From NCBI RefSeq assembly GCF_019039215.1, contig NZ_JAHNZZ010000001.1:2501037-2549484 (forward strand): a DNA stretch of 48,448 nt. Direction: 5' to 3'. This stretch comes from Bacillus sp. FJAT-29790 (GTDB taxonomy: Bacteria > Bacillota > Bacilli > Bacillales > Cytobacillaceae). Below are positions 1 through 8,431 of the stretch, in pieces. The position numbers and the translations under genes were made by a program. The notes beneath the pieces were generated by a model, which saw only the letters and a list, made by a program, of their open reading frames with translations, had not been told where the DNA came from and made no database searches. Numbering within the stretch: the stretch's first letter is position 1; each line of letters opens with the position of its first letter.

Positions 1-152
1 ATATCCTGCGGGAAAATAGAGGGAAGCGGGAGACCCCACAGGCGGTAACGCCGAGGAGGCTCCCGTCCCTCCCCGGCGGAAGCAAGTGCCCGCAGCGGAA
101 ATCAACGGGCAAACTTTAAAGGCCAAAAATAACAAAATATACGAAATGAGCC
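1..152 (-). repeat. MITE-like repeat, family 1, copy R1 (left end outside window)
   Basis: This is the right-hand part of a GC-rich intergenic repeat also seen near 10.5, 27.9, 31.5, 38.1 and 48.4 kb. It contains the core with GGGAGACCCCACAGGCGG and GCCGAGGAGGCTCCCG, which can fold on itself, and ends in a decayed terminal inverted repeat (CGAAATGAGCC against CGAAAACAGCC in a better copy). It lies just downstream of hflC and holds no gene. Confidence 0.8.
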
Positions 153-159
153 TTTTCTT

Positions 160-1095
160 TTAATCCGTATAGCCCATGAGTAAGCGGGCATATGGGGAAT
201 CTGATGGCAATACAATAACTGTTTCGCCGTTAATCGTTTTCTTATATGATTCTAATGTACGGAACAGATTGTAGAAGCCTGGATCTTTTGAAAAAGATTC
301 ATTATAAATCTTTGCTGCTCCAGCTTCCCCCTCTGCTCGAATCTCTTCGGCATCTGCCTGAGCTACAGCCAAAAGTTCTCTTACGCTTTGATCTGTTTTA
401 GCAATGATACGGTTCTTTTGCGCATCTCCCATGGATAAGTATTCCTGCGCTTTTGATTCTCGTTCAGATATCATCCGTGTATAAACAGATTGTTCATTTT
501 CAGCTGGTAAATCTGTGCGCTTCATACGTACGTCTGTTACTTTAATTCCGTAATTGTCATTGCTCAGCAATTCATTTACTTTTTCAGTAATTCGATCATT
601 CAAAGAACCTCTTGATGACTTTTCATCATTAATAATCTCATCATAATTTAGCTGTCCTAGCTCTGTTCGGGTAACCGAGTATATGAATTCTTCCATTCTT
701 GATTCCGCACTTTGAAGTGTTCTTGCGTTTGCGATCATTTTTTTGGGATCTTCTATTCTCCAAACGGCATAATTATCAATGATCATGCGTTTTTTATCTT
801 TCGTATTGATCTCCGCCTCTGATACATCATAGGTCATCTGATATTTCGGAAGAGTGGAGACACTTTGGATAAACGGGATTTTATAGCTTAAGCCAGGCTC
901 GCTTTCAATCCTAACCACTTCTCCAAACTGACGGATTACTTTATATTCACCTTCTTTTACGATAAAAAGGTTACTCAAAATTATGCCTAATACAACAATA
1001 ACGATAACAAGAAATAATCCAATCTTCGAATAATTCCGCCACCCAAAATTATTACTGCTGCGATCGTTAATGTTAACTACCTTTTCATCACCCAT
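160..1095 (-). CDS. hflC: HflC-like membrane protease modulator (SPFH/band 7)
   Basis: A 311-residue SPFH (prohibitin/stomatin) protein. Residues about 25-46 form one transmembrane anchor, followed by the band 7 domain beginning KEGEYKVIRQFG and then PGLSYKIPF. An Ala/Glu-rich coiled segment (AQADAEEIRAEGEAGAAKI) lies near the end. In the HflKC family the two proteins form a large membrane complex that modulates the FtsH protease; that role is taken from the family. The start overlaps the end of hflK by 8 bases, so the two are translationally coupled. HflC identity rests on the PF.QSV region and on following HflK. B. subtilis 168 is not known for this pair, while many other Bacillaceae carry it. 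Confidence 0.88.
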   Translation of the reverse strand: MGDEKVVNINDRSSNNFGWRNYSKIGLFLVIVIVVLGIILSNLFIVKEGEYKVIRQFGEVVRIESEPGLSYKIPFIQSVSTLPKYQMTYDVSEAEINTKDKKRMIIDNYAVWRIEDPKKMIANARTLQSAESRMEEFIYSVTRTELGQLNYDEIINDEKSSRGSLNDRITEKVNELLSNDNYGIKVTDVRMKRTDLPAENEQSVYTRMISERESKAQEYLSMGDAQKNRIIAKTDQSVRELLAVAQADAEEIRAEGEAGAAKIYNESFSKDPGFYNLFRTLESYKKTINGETVIVLPSDSPYARLLMGYTD

Positions 1096-2053
1096 TATTT
1101 ACACTTCCTTCCTCTTTTTGTTTTGGCTGTTCTTTTTCAAGAGGACGAATCGGGAAGTATTTCATTGTATTTCCGTCATCATTCATAATGTATATTTCTG
1201 CACCTGGAAGAACTTGTTCGAGCGTTTCGATGACAAGACGCTGTTTTGTAATTTCCTTGTTCGTCTTATATTCATCATATAGCTTGTTGAAAACAGCTAC
1301 ATCTCCACGTGCCCTTTCTAAACGGGCTGCCCTTTCCCCTTCCGCCTTCGAAATTAGCGCATCCTTTTCTCCCTCTGCTTCATTCTTCCGTTTATTTTCA
1401 TACTTTTTCGCTTCATTAATTTTTGTATTCATCGTTTCACGAGCATCCGTCACATTTGTAAATGCTTTACGGACTTCATCATTTGGAAGCTCAACATCCT
1501 GAAGTTTAACAGCTAAAATCGAGATTCCAATATCATATTTTTCAATTAATGTAGATAATAGTTCCCTGACGTCCGCCTCTATTTCCGCTTTTCCAGAAGT
1601 TAACGCATCATCGATTTTTGAGCTCCCGATAATACTTCTTAATGAGGCTGAAGTAGAATCGTATAGAATTTCCTCCGGATTATTCGAATTAAATAGATAC
1701 TTTTCCGGGTTGGTTATTTTCCATTGGACAACAAGGTCAGCAAGGACGATGTTTTCATCCCCTGTAATCATTTTTGTTTCATTCGGAAAATCTTTAATCT
1801 TGCCGTTTTTTTCTTCATAGCCAAATTGTAGGCTGAATGTTTCTTTTGATAGTTTTTCTACACTTTGGATTGGCCATGGCATTTTGAAATGGAGTCCAGG
1901 TTCTGTAATCCCTTCCTCAACCTTTCCAAATGTCAAAATGACTGCCTGATCAGATTCATCTACTGTATACCAAGTAGTAAGGGCTGTAATGCCTAAGACA
2001 ATGATAAGAAGTACAAGACCCACAACCGTATAAATTCTCTTTAAACTGACCAT
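1088..2053 (-). CDS. hflK: HflK-like membrane protease modulator (SPFH/band 7)
   Basis: A 321-residue band 7 protein with one N-terminal membrane anchor (residues about 7-29) and the SPFH start DESDQAVILTFGKVEEG, then PGLHFKMPWPIQSV. A long charged helical stretch (residues about 210-260) is rich in Lys/Glu/Ala, as in HflK and stomatins. It is the first gene of a two-gene unit with hflC. By family knowledge HflK and HflC assemble together around FtsH. Upstream, a strong hairpin at 2135-2171 separates it from phoR, so it probably has its own promoter in 2054-2130. Confidence 0.87.
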   Translation of the reverse strand: MVSLKRIYTVVGLVLLIIVLGITALTTWYTVDESDQAVILTFGKVEEGITEPGLHFKMPWPIQSVEKLSKETFSLQFGYEEKNGKIKDFPNETKMITGDENIVLADLVVQWKITNPEKYLFNSNNPEEILYDSTSASLRSIIGSSKIDDALTSGKAEIEADVRELLSTLIEKYDIGISILAVKLQDVELPNDEVRKAFTNVTDARETMNTKINEAKKYENKRKNEAEGEKDALISKAEGERAARLERARGDVAVFNKLYDEYKTNKEITKQRLVIETLEQVLPGAEIYIMNDDGNTMKYFPIRPLEKEQPKQKEEGSVNNG

Positions 2054-2129
2054 CTTCTCTCCCCTTTCTCTGTCTTTTGTTATCTTTTAATACGATTCAT
2101 TTATAAAAAGGTTTCAGAAATATTACAAA

Positions 2130-2175
2130 AAAACGAAAAGGGCAAAAGCGGGGTCTGCTTTTGCCCTTTTCTATG
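2130..2175 (-). terminator. Rho-independent terminator after phoR
   Basis: A perfect 15-bp stem (2135-2149 with 2157-2171) and 7-base loop, followed on the minus strand by a T-rich run. It closes the phoP-phoR operon ahead of hflK. Confidence 0.88.
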
Positions 2176-2280
2176 GTCCTTGGATGAAGGGGTTTTCACT
2201 TATGATTGTAGCAACCTCATGTTAAGCAAAAATGAATAAGTTGTAAATATAATGTAAAGATCCCCGCTTCATCCATGCTC

Positions 2281-4053
2281 CTAATTTTCTGGAAACCTTT
2301 TATTGAGATTAATTAAAAATGCAGTCCCTTTGCCAACTGTACTTTCAACAGTAATCGTTCCTTTGTGGGCTTCAACTAGATGCTTAACAATAGCAAGTCC
2401 AAGGCCAGTTCCTCCCGAATAGCGGCTGCGAGCTTTATCCACCCGATAAAACCGTTCGAAAATCCGTGGGATTTCGTCCTTTTCTATGCCAATTCCAGTA
2501 TCTTTCACCTTGATCGATATAACAGATTTCGATTCATAAAGGGAAATGTTGATGCTGCCGTCGCTCGGCGTATACAAAATCGCATTTGTAATGAGATTAA
2601 TAAAAACCTGCTTCAGCCGATTGATATCCCCCTCAATAAAAATGGTGTCTTTGTCTTTTTTAAACTTTATCGAAATATTTTTTTCAGCAGCCTTTCCTCC
2701 CACTATTGCAATTACTTCCTCCAAAACAACCATAATATCGAATTTTTGAACAGAAAGACTAAAGCCTTGTTGTTCTATTTTAGATAGGTCCAGTAAGTCC
2801 TGAATAAGCGACTGCAGACGATCGCTCTCTTGAAGGATGATCTTTAAAAAAGCTTCGAGAGCTTGTTTATCCCCCATTGCTCCATCCAATAATGTTTCAG
2901 AAAAACCTTTAATAGAGGTAATTGGAGTCTTCAATTCATGAGAAACATTAGCAACAAAATCTTTTCTCATCTGTTCAAGTTTTTTAAGCTCTGTAATATC
3001 ATGGAATACCAAAAGGATGCCCTGCCACACATCATTTTCCCCGATAATAGGCACACCATAAACCTCGAAGTGGCGTCTTTCGATCCCAAGTGGAATGAGC
3101 ATTTGTTTCCTTACCTTTTGTTCTGTGATGAAGATTTCTTCAATCAGAGCTGTAATTCCTTTATTTTCAATTACTTCATAGTAAAGTTTATTTAAAAATT
3201 CGGAAGTTTGGATGTTAAAATTTTCTTTATACGTTCGATTTACTAAATTTATATGCCCTTTGCTATCGATCAGGATCAGACCGCTCCCCATGTTTTCAAT
3301 AAGAGCTGAAAGCCTTTCTTGGTTCATTTCCTGCGACTTTACCATATCCTGAAGATTTCTCGCTAGTACATTAATCGAGGAACTTAACATGCCTGTTTCA
3401 TCAATTTGATCCTCATATGTTCGGGCTCGATAATTTCCTCTGGCAAGTTCTATCGCTGCATTTGTTGCCGATTCAATCGGTTTTGTGTATCGTTCTGTTA
3501 TTCTTGTTCCTAATAATAAAATGATGATAAACGAAAAGCTAAAGCTAATCGACAAGATCCACCAAATTTGCTTATAAGCCTTATTGATCTCCGTCATTTT
3601 TGTACTTAGGAAAATATACCCTTCCTTTGTTCCCGATTGATTTTTAATTGGCTTCCAATAATAATGTAAATCAAGGCCACCTCCAACTTCCTGAAGATGA
3701 CGTTCCGTTGTATCCTGATCGATCATTCCCTTTATCGTTTCTTGAAATCTGCTGTTTTCGGGATGGTCATGCTGTCCGCTATCATAAATAATCGTTCCTC
3801 TTACATCCACAACTGTTACACGTACATCAAGCATGTTACTAAAGTGATCGACAGTTCCTTCTTTTATATATTTAATTCCACCCTCATCTTCAATATAGCT
3901 TGAAATCAATTCACTTTCCTTTATTAATCGTTCGTCAAAAGCTTTTAAATAATAGCTTTTAAAAAGTTGACCCAAAAGAAGGCCCAATCCAATTAGCACA
4001 GCTAAAATAAGCAGAATTAACGTCAGAAGCAGCCGTGAACGAAATTTACTCAT
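2281..4053 (-). CDS. phoR: PhoR, phosphate-regulon sensor histidine kinase
   Basis: A 590-residue membrane sensor kinase. Segments: transmembrane helix at about 8-31, an extracytoplasmic region to about 160, second helix at about 164-183, HAMP at about 184-237, a PAS domain at about 245-355, then the phosphoacceptor motif FVANVSHELKTPITS with the likely phosphorylated His372. The ATPase domain shows NLITNA, DTGIGI and GTGLGLAIVKH. In Bacillus PhoR, phosphate limitation (sensed through wall teichoic acid intermediates) drives phosphorylation of PhoP. The start overlaps the phoP stop by 4 bases (ATGA), so it is translationally coupled. Length and order match B. subtilis PhoR. Confidence 0.95.
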   Translation of the reverse strand: MSKFRSRLLLTLILLILAVLIGLGLLLGQLFKSYYLKAFDERLIKESELISSYIEDEGGIKYIKEGTVDHFSNMLDVRVTVVDVRGTIIYDSGQHDHPENSRFQETIKGMIDQDTTERHLQEVGGGLDLHYYWKPIKNQSGTKEGYIFLSTKMTEINKAYKQIWWILSISFSFSFIIILLLGTRITERYTKPIESATNAAIELARGNYRARTYEDQIDETGMLSSSINVLARNLQDMVKSQEMNQERLSALIENMGSGLILIDSKGHINLVNRTYKENFNIQTSEFLNKLYYEVIENKGITALIEEIFITEQKVRKQMLIPLGIERRHFEVYGVPIIGENDVWQGILLVFHDITELKKLEQMRKDFVANVSHELKTPITSIKGFSETLLDGAMGDKQALEAFLKIILQESDRLQSLIQDLLDLSKIEQQGFSLSVQKFDIMVVLEEVIAIVGGKAAEKNISIKFKKDKDTIFIEGDINRLKQVFINLITNAILYTPSDGSINISLYESKSVISIKVKDTGIGIEKDEIPRIFERFYRVDKARSRYSGGTGLGLAIVKHLVEAHKGTITVESTVGKGTAFLINLNKRFPEN

Positions 4054-4766
4054 TCTCCTTTAGGCTCTTCCAGTTTGTAGCCTAGACCGCGGATTGTCTT
4101 AATATAAACTGGTTTTTTCGTATTTACTTCAAATTTTTCTCTTAAATGGCTAATATGGACATCAACAATTCGCGTATCGCCTGCGAAGTCATAATTCCAT
4201 ACGGCACTTAGAAGCTGATCTCTTGTCAGAACACGTCCCTTATTTCTAATCAAATATAATAGAAGTTCGAATTCTTTCGGAGTTAATTCAAGAAGTTGCT
4301 CTTCAAAATACGCTTCATATTGTTCCGGTAGAACTTTTAGATCCGCGATCTGAAGGCAGTCTGTTTGTTCCTCGAATTTCCCTGCTTCTTCAGACTGAAT
4401 TTGTGCCCTTCTTAAAATCGCTTTAACTCTTGCCACCACTTCCCGAGGACTAAATGGCTTCGTCATATAATCATCGGCGCCCAGTTCAAGACCAAGCACT
4501 TTATCAAATTCATCATCCTTAGCCGTTAACATTAAAATCGGGGTTAAGACCCTTTGTTGACGAAGCTGTTTACAAACCTCAATGCCATCAAGTTTGGGAA
4601 GCATCAGGTCAAGAACGATTAAATCGGGTTTTTCAAGTATGGCAAGGTTTTTCCCTTCCTCACCATCCATAGCTGTTATCACTTCATAACCAGCCTGCTG
4701 CAGATTATAAACCAATAAAGTGACAATTGATTGTTCATCATCAACGACTAGAATTTTCTTTTCCAT
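4050..4766 (-). CDS. phoP: PhoP, phosphate-regulon response regulator
   Basis: A 238-residue OmpR-family regulator. The receiver domain has the acidic pair D9-D10, phosphoacceptor D53 (LIVLDLMLPKLDG) and the conserved Lys in YMTKPFSPREV. The C-terminal winged helix includes LTPKEFELLLYL and RIVDVHISHLREK. It acts with PhoR to switch on phosphate acquisition genes. The start ATG follows a GGAGG-like site (minus strand TTAACGGAGGCTTAA). The leader at 4767-4900 holds a small GC hairpin (GCGCCTTCAGGAAAGGCG) and a TATAAT-like box near 4863. In B. subtilis phoPR follows mdh; here a MaoC-like gene lies between. Confidence 0.96.
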   Translation of the reverse strand: MEKKILVVDDEQSIVTLLVYNLQQAGYEVITAMDGEEGKNLAILEKPDLIVLDLMLPKLDGIEVCKQLRQQRVLTPILMLTAKDDEFDKVLGLELGADDYMTKPFSPREVVARVKAILRRAQIQSEEAGKFEEQTDCLQIADLKVLPEQYEAYFEEQLLELTPKEFELLLYLIRNKGRVLTRDQLLSAVWNYDFAGDTRIVDVHISHLREKFEVNTKKPVYIKTIRGLGYKLEEPKGE

Positions 4767-4920
4767 TTAAGCCTCCGTTAATTGGTATTCCCCTAAGAAA
4801 AGCACAGACGCCTTTCCTGAAGGCGCCGTACCTAGTTAAATAACCCCAAGTACCATATCTTATTATAATATAAGCTTTACGCCAATTAGTAACAAGTGCA
4901 GCCTCTTTTTTCCTTGGGGC

Positions 4921-4960
4921 AAAAAAAAAGAGACATGCATATTGCACATATCTCTTTGAG
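4921..4960 (-). terminator. Rho-independent terminator after the MaoC-like gene
   Basis: An imperfect stem (AGAGATATGTGC against GCATGTCTCT) followed on the minus strand by nine T residues, just past the stop of the MaoC-like gene at 4969. Confidence 0.8.
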
Positions 4961-4968
4961 ATTCTCTA

Positions 4969-5445
4969 TTAAAAATTTTCTAGTGCATTTCCATCCATTT
5001 CATGAAGTCGATGCGGTGGACACACTAGCAAGGAGCCATTAATCACTGTTTCGTTTTCTTCATTCGTTCCATGGACTTTAATTTGGATCGTATGACTAGT
5101 ATTGCTTACCTCTGTTACTTCAAAAAGAAATTGGACTGTTCCATAATGATATACTGGTTTTACATAGTCAATCTCTTGTTTTAATACATGGCTTCCTGGA
5201 CCTGGCAAGTATTTAGAAACAGCTGAATTGATAATTCCATTCAGCATAATGCTTGGAACAATTGGCTTTTTATAAGGAGTTTGGGAAGCATAGTCGTGCT
5301 GAATGTAAAGTGGATTCGCATCATTGGTTAGACCAAGATATAATAATAGATCTTTATCTTCTATTTTTTCGGTTAACGTCAATTTCTCGCCGACAGATAT
5401 TTCTTCGATTTGCCTTCCTAACTTCCGCTTTTTACCAAGTAGCAT
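4969..5445 (-). CDS. MaoC-like hotdog-fold dehydratase-family protein
   Basis: A 158-residue hotdog protein starting MLLGKKRKLG. The R-hydratase-like motif reads TNDANPLYIQHDYA, where the usual SGDxNPLH pattern keeps the Asp but has Tyr in place of the His, so catalysis is uncertain. The C-terminal half (VKPVYHYGTVQFLFEVTEV) is typical of the fold. I place the start at 5445 because TGGAGGTGCAGAGAA sits immediately before it. The open frame continues 62 codons further upstream to an ATG at 5631, but that extension is made mainly of a dispersed repeat (5486-5680). A gene of this type between mdh and phoP occurs in other Bacillus genomes. Substrate unknown; an enoyl-thioester role is only inferred from the family. 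Confidence 0.8.
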   Translation of the reverse strand: MLLGKKRKLGRQIEEISVGEKLTLTEKIEDKDLLLYLGLTNDANPLYIQHDYASQTPYKKPIVPSIMLNGIINSAVSKYLPGPGSHVLKQEIDYVKPVYHYGTVQFLFEVTEVSNTSHTIQIKVHGTNEENETVINGSLLVCPPHRLHEMDGNALENF

Positions 5446-5485
5446 TTCTCTGCACCTCCAGGTTATGTAAACGTTGCAATGATGT

Positions 5486-5680
5486 AAATCAAATTCGCCT
5501 TGGCGTATTTGCGCCCAGATTTTTACCTTAGCTTGCTCGATAAATTTCTTTAAAAAATCTGAGGCATCCGCCGGAGGCTTAACTTTATTCAGTCGAGGGT
5601 TAAACCCAATGAATTGGATACCTGTTTGCATTCATCTCGCCTCAGATATCTATTAGACACTTCTGCTAAATAAAGTTAAA
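5486..5680 (-). repeat. Dispersed mini-ORF repeat (MQTGIQF element), copy A
   Basis: About 195 bp, strongly similar to 35552-35748 in the same orientation. Read on the minus strand it carries an inverted repeat (TTAACTTTATTTAG at one edge, CTGAATAAAGTTAA inside) and a mini-ORF whose translation begins MQTGIQF, continues RLNKVKPPADASDF and ends near AQIRQGEFDL. In this copy the mini-ORF has no stop and runs in frame into the MaoC-like gene. Whether it is translated is unknown. Confidence 0.82.
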
Positions 5681-5752
5681 TGGAAGACAATTAGAATTAT
5701 TCAGTCTATTAAACTTATTGTATCATTCATATCATGTCCAATAAAGGTTATT

Positions 5753-5785
5753 AGTAAAAAAATTCGGGGAAATCCCCGAATTTTT
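5753..5785 (-). terminator. Rho-independent terminator after mdh
   Basis: A perfect stem AAATTCGGGG/CCCCGAATTT (5760-5769 with 5774-5783) and tetraloop, followed on the minus strand by a T run, just past the mdh stop. It closes the citZ-icd-mdh unit. Confidence 0.9.
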
Positions 5786-5786
5786 A

Positions 5787-6725
5787 TTAAGTTAAAACAG
5801 CCATTACGTTGCGTACAGCTTCAGCTGATTTATCAAGTGCTGCTTTTTCATCAGCAGTCAATTCAAGTTCTATTACTTTTTCAATTCCATTTGCACCTAG
5901 GATTGTTGGTACGCCTAAGTAGATTCCTTCGTACCCATATTCACCTTCAAGGTAGGCGATAGATGGAAGAACACGGCGCTGATCCTTTAGGATCGCTTCA
6001 CACATTTCAACAAGTGAAGCAGCTGGTGCATAATAGGCACTTCCATTCCCTAATAGATTAACAATTTCCCCGCCGCCTTTACGTGTGCGTTCGACAATCG
6101 CTTCAAGGCGCTCTTTCGAAATTAACGTTTCAAGCGGAATTCCGCCAGCATAGGAGTAACGTACTAAAGGTACCATGTCATCCCCATGCCCACCTAGAAC
6201 GAAGCCCGTAATATCTTTTACAGAAAGGTTTAATTCTTGGGCAACAAACGTACGGAATCTAGCCGTATCAAGAACCCCTGATTGTCCGATTACACGGTTT
6301 TTAGGGAAGCCTGACTCTTTAAAAATCGTATAAGTCATTGCATCAACCGGATTTGTCAAAACTACGATAAAGCTGTTAGGAGAATGTTTCGCAATCTCCT
6401 GTGCAACACTTTTCATAATCCTTTGGTTTGTTTGAACTAAATCATCACGGCTCATGCCTGGCTTACGTGCAATACCAGCTGTTACAACAACGATATCGGA
6501 ATCAGCCGTATCTTCATAGCTGGAAGTTCCAGTAATATTGGCATCGAAACCTTGAACAGGACTTGCTTCAAGCATATCTAATGCTTTTCCTTTAGTCGGG
6601 TTTTCCATTTGCGGAATATCTACTAACACAACATCCCCTAATTCCTTTTGTGCAAGCAAAAAGGCGGTTGTTGCTCCTGTAAATCCGCTACCAATAACAG
6701 AAATCTTTTTACGTTTCATTGACAT
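5787..6725 (-). CDS. mdh: Malate dehydrogenase
   Basis: A 312-residue NAD-dependent malate dehydrogenase of the LDH-like type; it oxidises malate to oxaloacetate in the TCA cycle. Rossmann motif [11 protein letters not shown] near the N-terminus, substrate loop Arg in [19 protein letters not shown], and the catalytic His in [16 protein letters not shown]. The length equals B. subtilis Mdh. A strong AAGGGGG ribosome site precedes the ATG. It is the last gene of citZ-icd-mdh; 100 bases separate it from icd. Confidence 0.97.
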   Translation of the reverse strand: MSMKRKKISVIGSGFTGATTAFLLAQKELGDVVLVDIPQMENPTKGKALDMLEASPVQGFDANITGTSSYEDTADSDIVVVTAGIARKPGMSRDDLVQTNQRIMKSVAQEIAKHSPNSFIVVLTNPVDAMTYTIFKESGFPKNRVIGQSGVLDTARFRTFVAQELNLSVKDITGFVLGGHGDDMVPLVRYSYAGGIPLETLISKERLEAIVERTRKGGGEIVNLLGNGSAYYAPAASLVEMCEAILKDQRRVLPSIAYLEGEYGYEGIYLGVPTILGANGIEKVIELELTADEKAALDKSAEAVRNVMAVLT

Positions 6726-6781
6726 GGCGAGTTCCCCCTTAGGAATGAGTCAAAATTAGTTGTGACACAAAATCCTTATGT

Positions 6782-6820
6782 AAGGAGGCTGTCCTTCTTA
6801 CTTAGAACAGCCTTCTCTTT
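6782..6820 (-). other. Hairpin between icd and mdh
   Basis: Inverted repeat GGAGGCTGTCC/GAACAGCCTTC with an 11-base loop in the icd-mdh spacer. On the minus strand it lacks a T run, so it looks more like a processing or stabilising hairpin, or a weak terminator, than a full stop. Confidence 0.4.
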
Positions 6821-6825
6821 TGTTA

Positions 6826-8094
6826 CTACTCCATATTTTTAATTAATTCGTCACCGAACTCAGAGCATTTGACTTCCGTTGCACCTTCCATCAAGCGCGC
6901 AAAATCGTATGTTACTACTTTAGAAGCAATTGACTTTTCCATTGATTTGACGATCATGTTTGCTGCTTCATTCCATCCTAAGTGTTCAAGCATTAATACA
7001 CCTGAAAGAATAACCGATGAAGGGTTTACTTTGTCGAGTCCTGCATACTTTGGAGCTGTTCCATGGGTTGCTTCAAAGATGGCATGTCCTGTTTCATAGT
7101 TGATATTTGCACCAGGAGCAATACCAATCCCTCCAACTTGAGCAGCGAGTGCGTCAGAAATATAATCACCATTAAGGTTCATTGTTGCAACAACATCAAA
7201 TTCTTTTGGACGTGTAAGGATTTGTTGTAGGAAAATATCAGCGATCGCATCTTTGACAATGATTTTTCCAGCGGCTTCAGCATCTGCTTGTGCTTTGTCA
7301 GCTGCTTCAACACCTTGCTCATCCTTGATTCGGTCATATTGAGCCCAAGTGAATACTTTATCCCCATACTCTCTTTCGGCAAGCTCGTAACCCCAGTTTT
7401 TAAATGCGCCTTCTGTGAATTTCATAATATTGCCTTTATGTACAAGTGTTAAGGATTTACGTCCTTCTTTAATTGCATATTCAATCGCGGCACGCACTAA
7501 ACGGCTTGTGCCTTCCTCAGAAACAGGTTTAATTCCAATACCTGATGTTTCAGGGAAGCGAATTTTGTTTACTCCCAATTCATCTTGAAGGAATGAGATT
7601 AATTTTTTCACTTCATCAGAACCTTTTGCATACTCGATTCCAGCATAGATATCCTCTGTATTTTCACGGAAAATAACCATATCTGTATCTTGAGGACGCT
7701 TAACCGGTGAAGGAACACCTTCAAACCAACGAACTGGACGCAAGCAAACAAACAAATCTAATTCTTGGCGCAATGCAACGTTTAATGAACGGATACCACC
7801 GCCAATTGGTGTTGTTAATGGTCCTTTAATAGCAATTAAATATTCGTTAATCACATCTAATGTTTCAGATGGAAGCCATTCTCCAGTTTGATTAAAAGCC
7901 TTTTCTCCAGCTAAAACTTCTTTCCAGACAAGTTTACGTTCGCCTTTATATGCTTTTTCAACAGCTGCATCAAGTACTCTTGAAGATGCTGCCCAAATAT
8001 CAGCGCCTGTCCCGTCCCCTTCAATAAATGGAACGATCGGGTTGTTTGGTACGTTTAATACTCCATTACTAACTGTGATTTTTTCACCTTGCAT
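6826..8094 (-). CDS. icd: Isocitrate dehydrogenase (NADP-dependent)
   Basis: A 422-residue isocitrate dehydrogenase; oxidative decarboxylation of isocitrate to 2-oxoglutarate. Visible family motifs: [14 protein letters not shown] start ([15 protein letters not shown]), the substrate-binding serine loop [26 protein letters not shown], and [19 protein letters not shown] choose the ATG at 8094 (MQGEKITV), preceded by TTGGAGGG, over the upstream GTG-type start at 8130; this matches the B. subtilis length. It lies downstream of citZ with a 337-base spacer that contains a hairpin and a shortened repeat. Confidence 0.96.
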   Translation of the reverse strand: MQGEKITVSNGVLNVPNNPIVPFIEGDGTGADIWAASSRVLDAAVEKAYKGERKLVWKEVLAGEKAFNQTGEWLPSETLDVINEYLIAIKGPLTTPIGGGIRSLNVALRQELDLFVCLRPVRWFEGVPSPVKRPQDTDMVIFRENTEDIYAGIEYAKGSDEVKKLISFLQDELGVNKIRFPETSGIGIKPVSEEGTSRLVRAAIEYAIKEGRKSLTLVHKGNIMKFTEGAFKNWGYELAEREYGDKVFTWAQYDRIKDEQGVEAADKAQADAEAAGKIIVKDAIADIFLQQILTRPKEFDVVATMNLNGDYISDALAAQVGGIGIAPGANINYETGHAIFEATHGTAPKYAGLDKVNPSSVILSGVLMLEHLGWNEAANMIVKSMEKSIASKVVTYDFARLMEGATEVKCSEFGDELIKNME

Positions 8095-8188
8095 TGTATA
8101 ATTCCCTCCAATTTTTGAAAGCACGGACAAATTCCCTTGATAAATCCTTTTATTCCCAATGGGTACTTGTCAGTTATCTATCAGAATC

Positions 8189-8219
8189 AAAGGTTAGAAG
8201 GCAATTGCTTCTAACCTCT
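8189..8219. other. Hairpin in citZ-icd spacer, possible weak terminator
   Basis: AGGTTAGAAG and CTTCTAACCT form a 10-bp stem with a 7-base loop. No long T run follows on either strand (TTTGATTC on the minus side), so it may allow read-through from citZ into icd. Confidence 0.5.
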
Positions 8220-8249
8220 TCTGTTCTAAATTACAGCAATTTTTTTAAA

Positions 8250-8352
8250 GGCTGTTTTCGTAAACTTTGTTGCTATTTAAGCAAAATGAGGACTAGTTGA
8301 TTTCCGCTTCATAGAAAAATTGCTTGAAAACAACAATCATTTAGAAAACAGC
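8250..8352. repeat. MITE-like repeat, family 1, copy R2 (internal deletion)
   Basis: A 103-bp derivative that keeps both terminal inverted repeats (GGCTGTTTTCGTAAACTTTG at the left, TTTAGAAAACAGC at the right) and GTTGATTTCCGCTTC, but has lost the GC-rich core. It sits between citZ and icd. The rest of the spacer to 8431 holds only a short GCTGTCTAGCTCCGC-type Bacillus repeat fragment. Confidence 0.8.
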
Positions 8353-8431
8353 GTTTTTTTAAGTAAAATACAGTTTCGTTCAATGGGATAACTTTTTGAA
8401 CTATGATAGCTGTCTAGCTCCGCTTTTCGTT

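Noticed and set aside
1188..1502. Long open frames opposite hflK, pyk, accA, dnaE, hutH and other genes
   Set aside because: They are antisense shadows of well-supported genes, without ribosome sites or family motifs.
5446..5631. Longer version of the MaoC-like protein as the normal product
   Set aside because: The extension is mostly repeat sequence shared with 35.6 kb, and a strong ribosome site precedes the internal ATG; kept as a finding but not as the main call.
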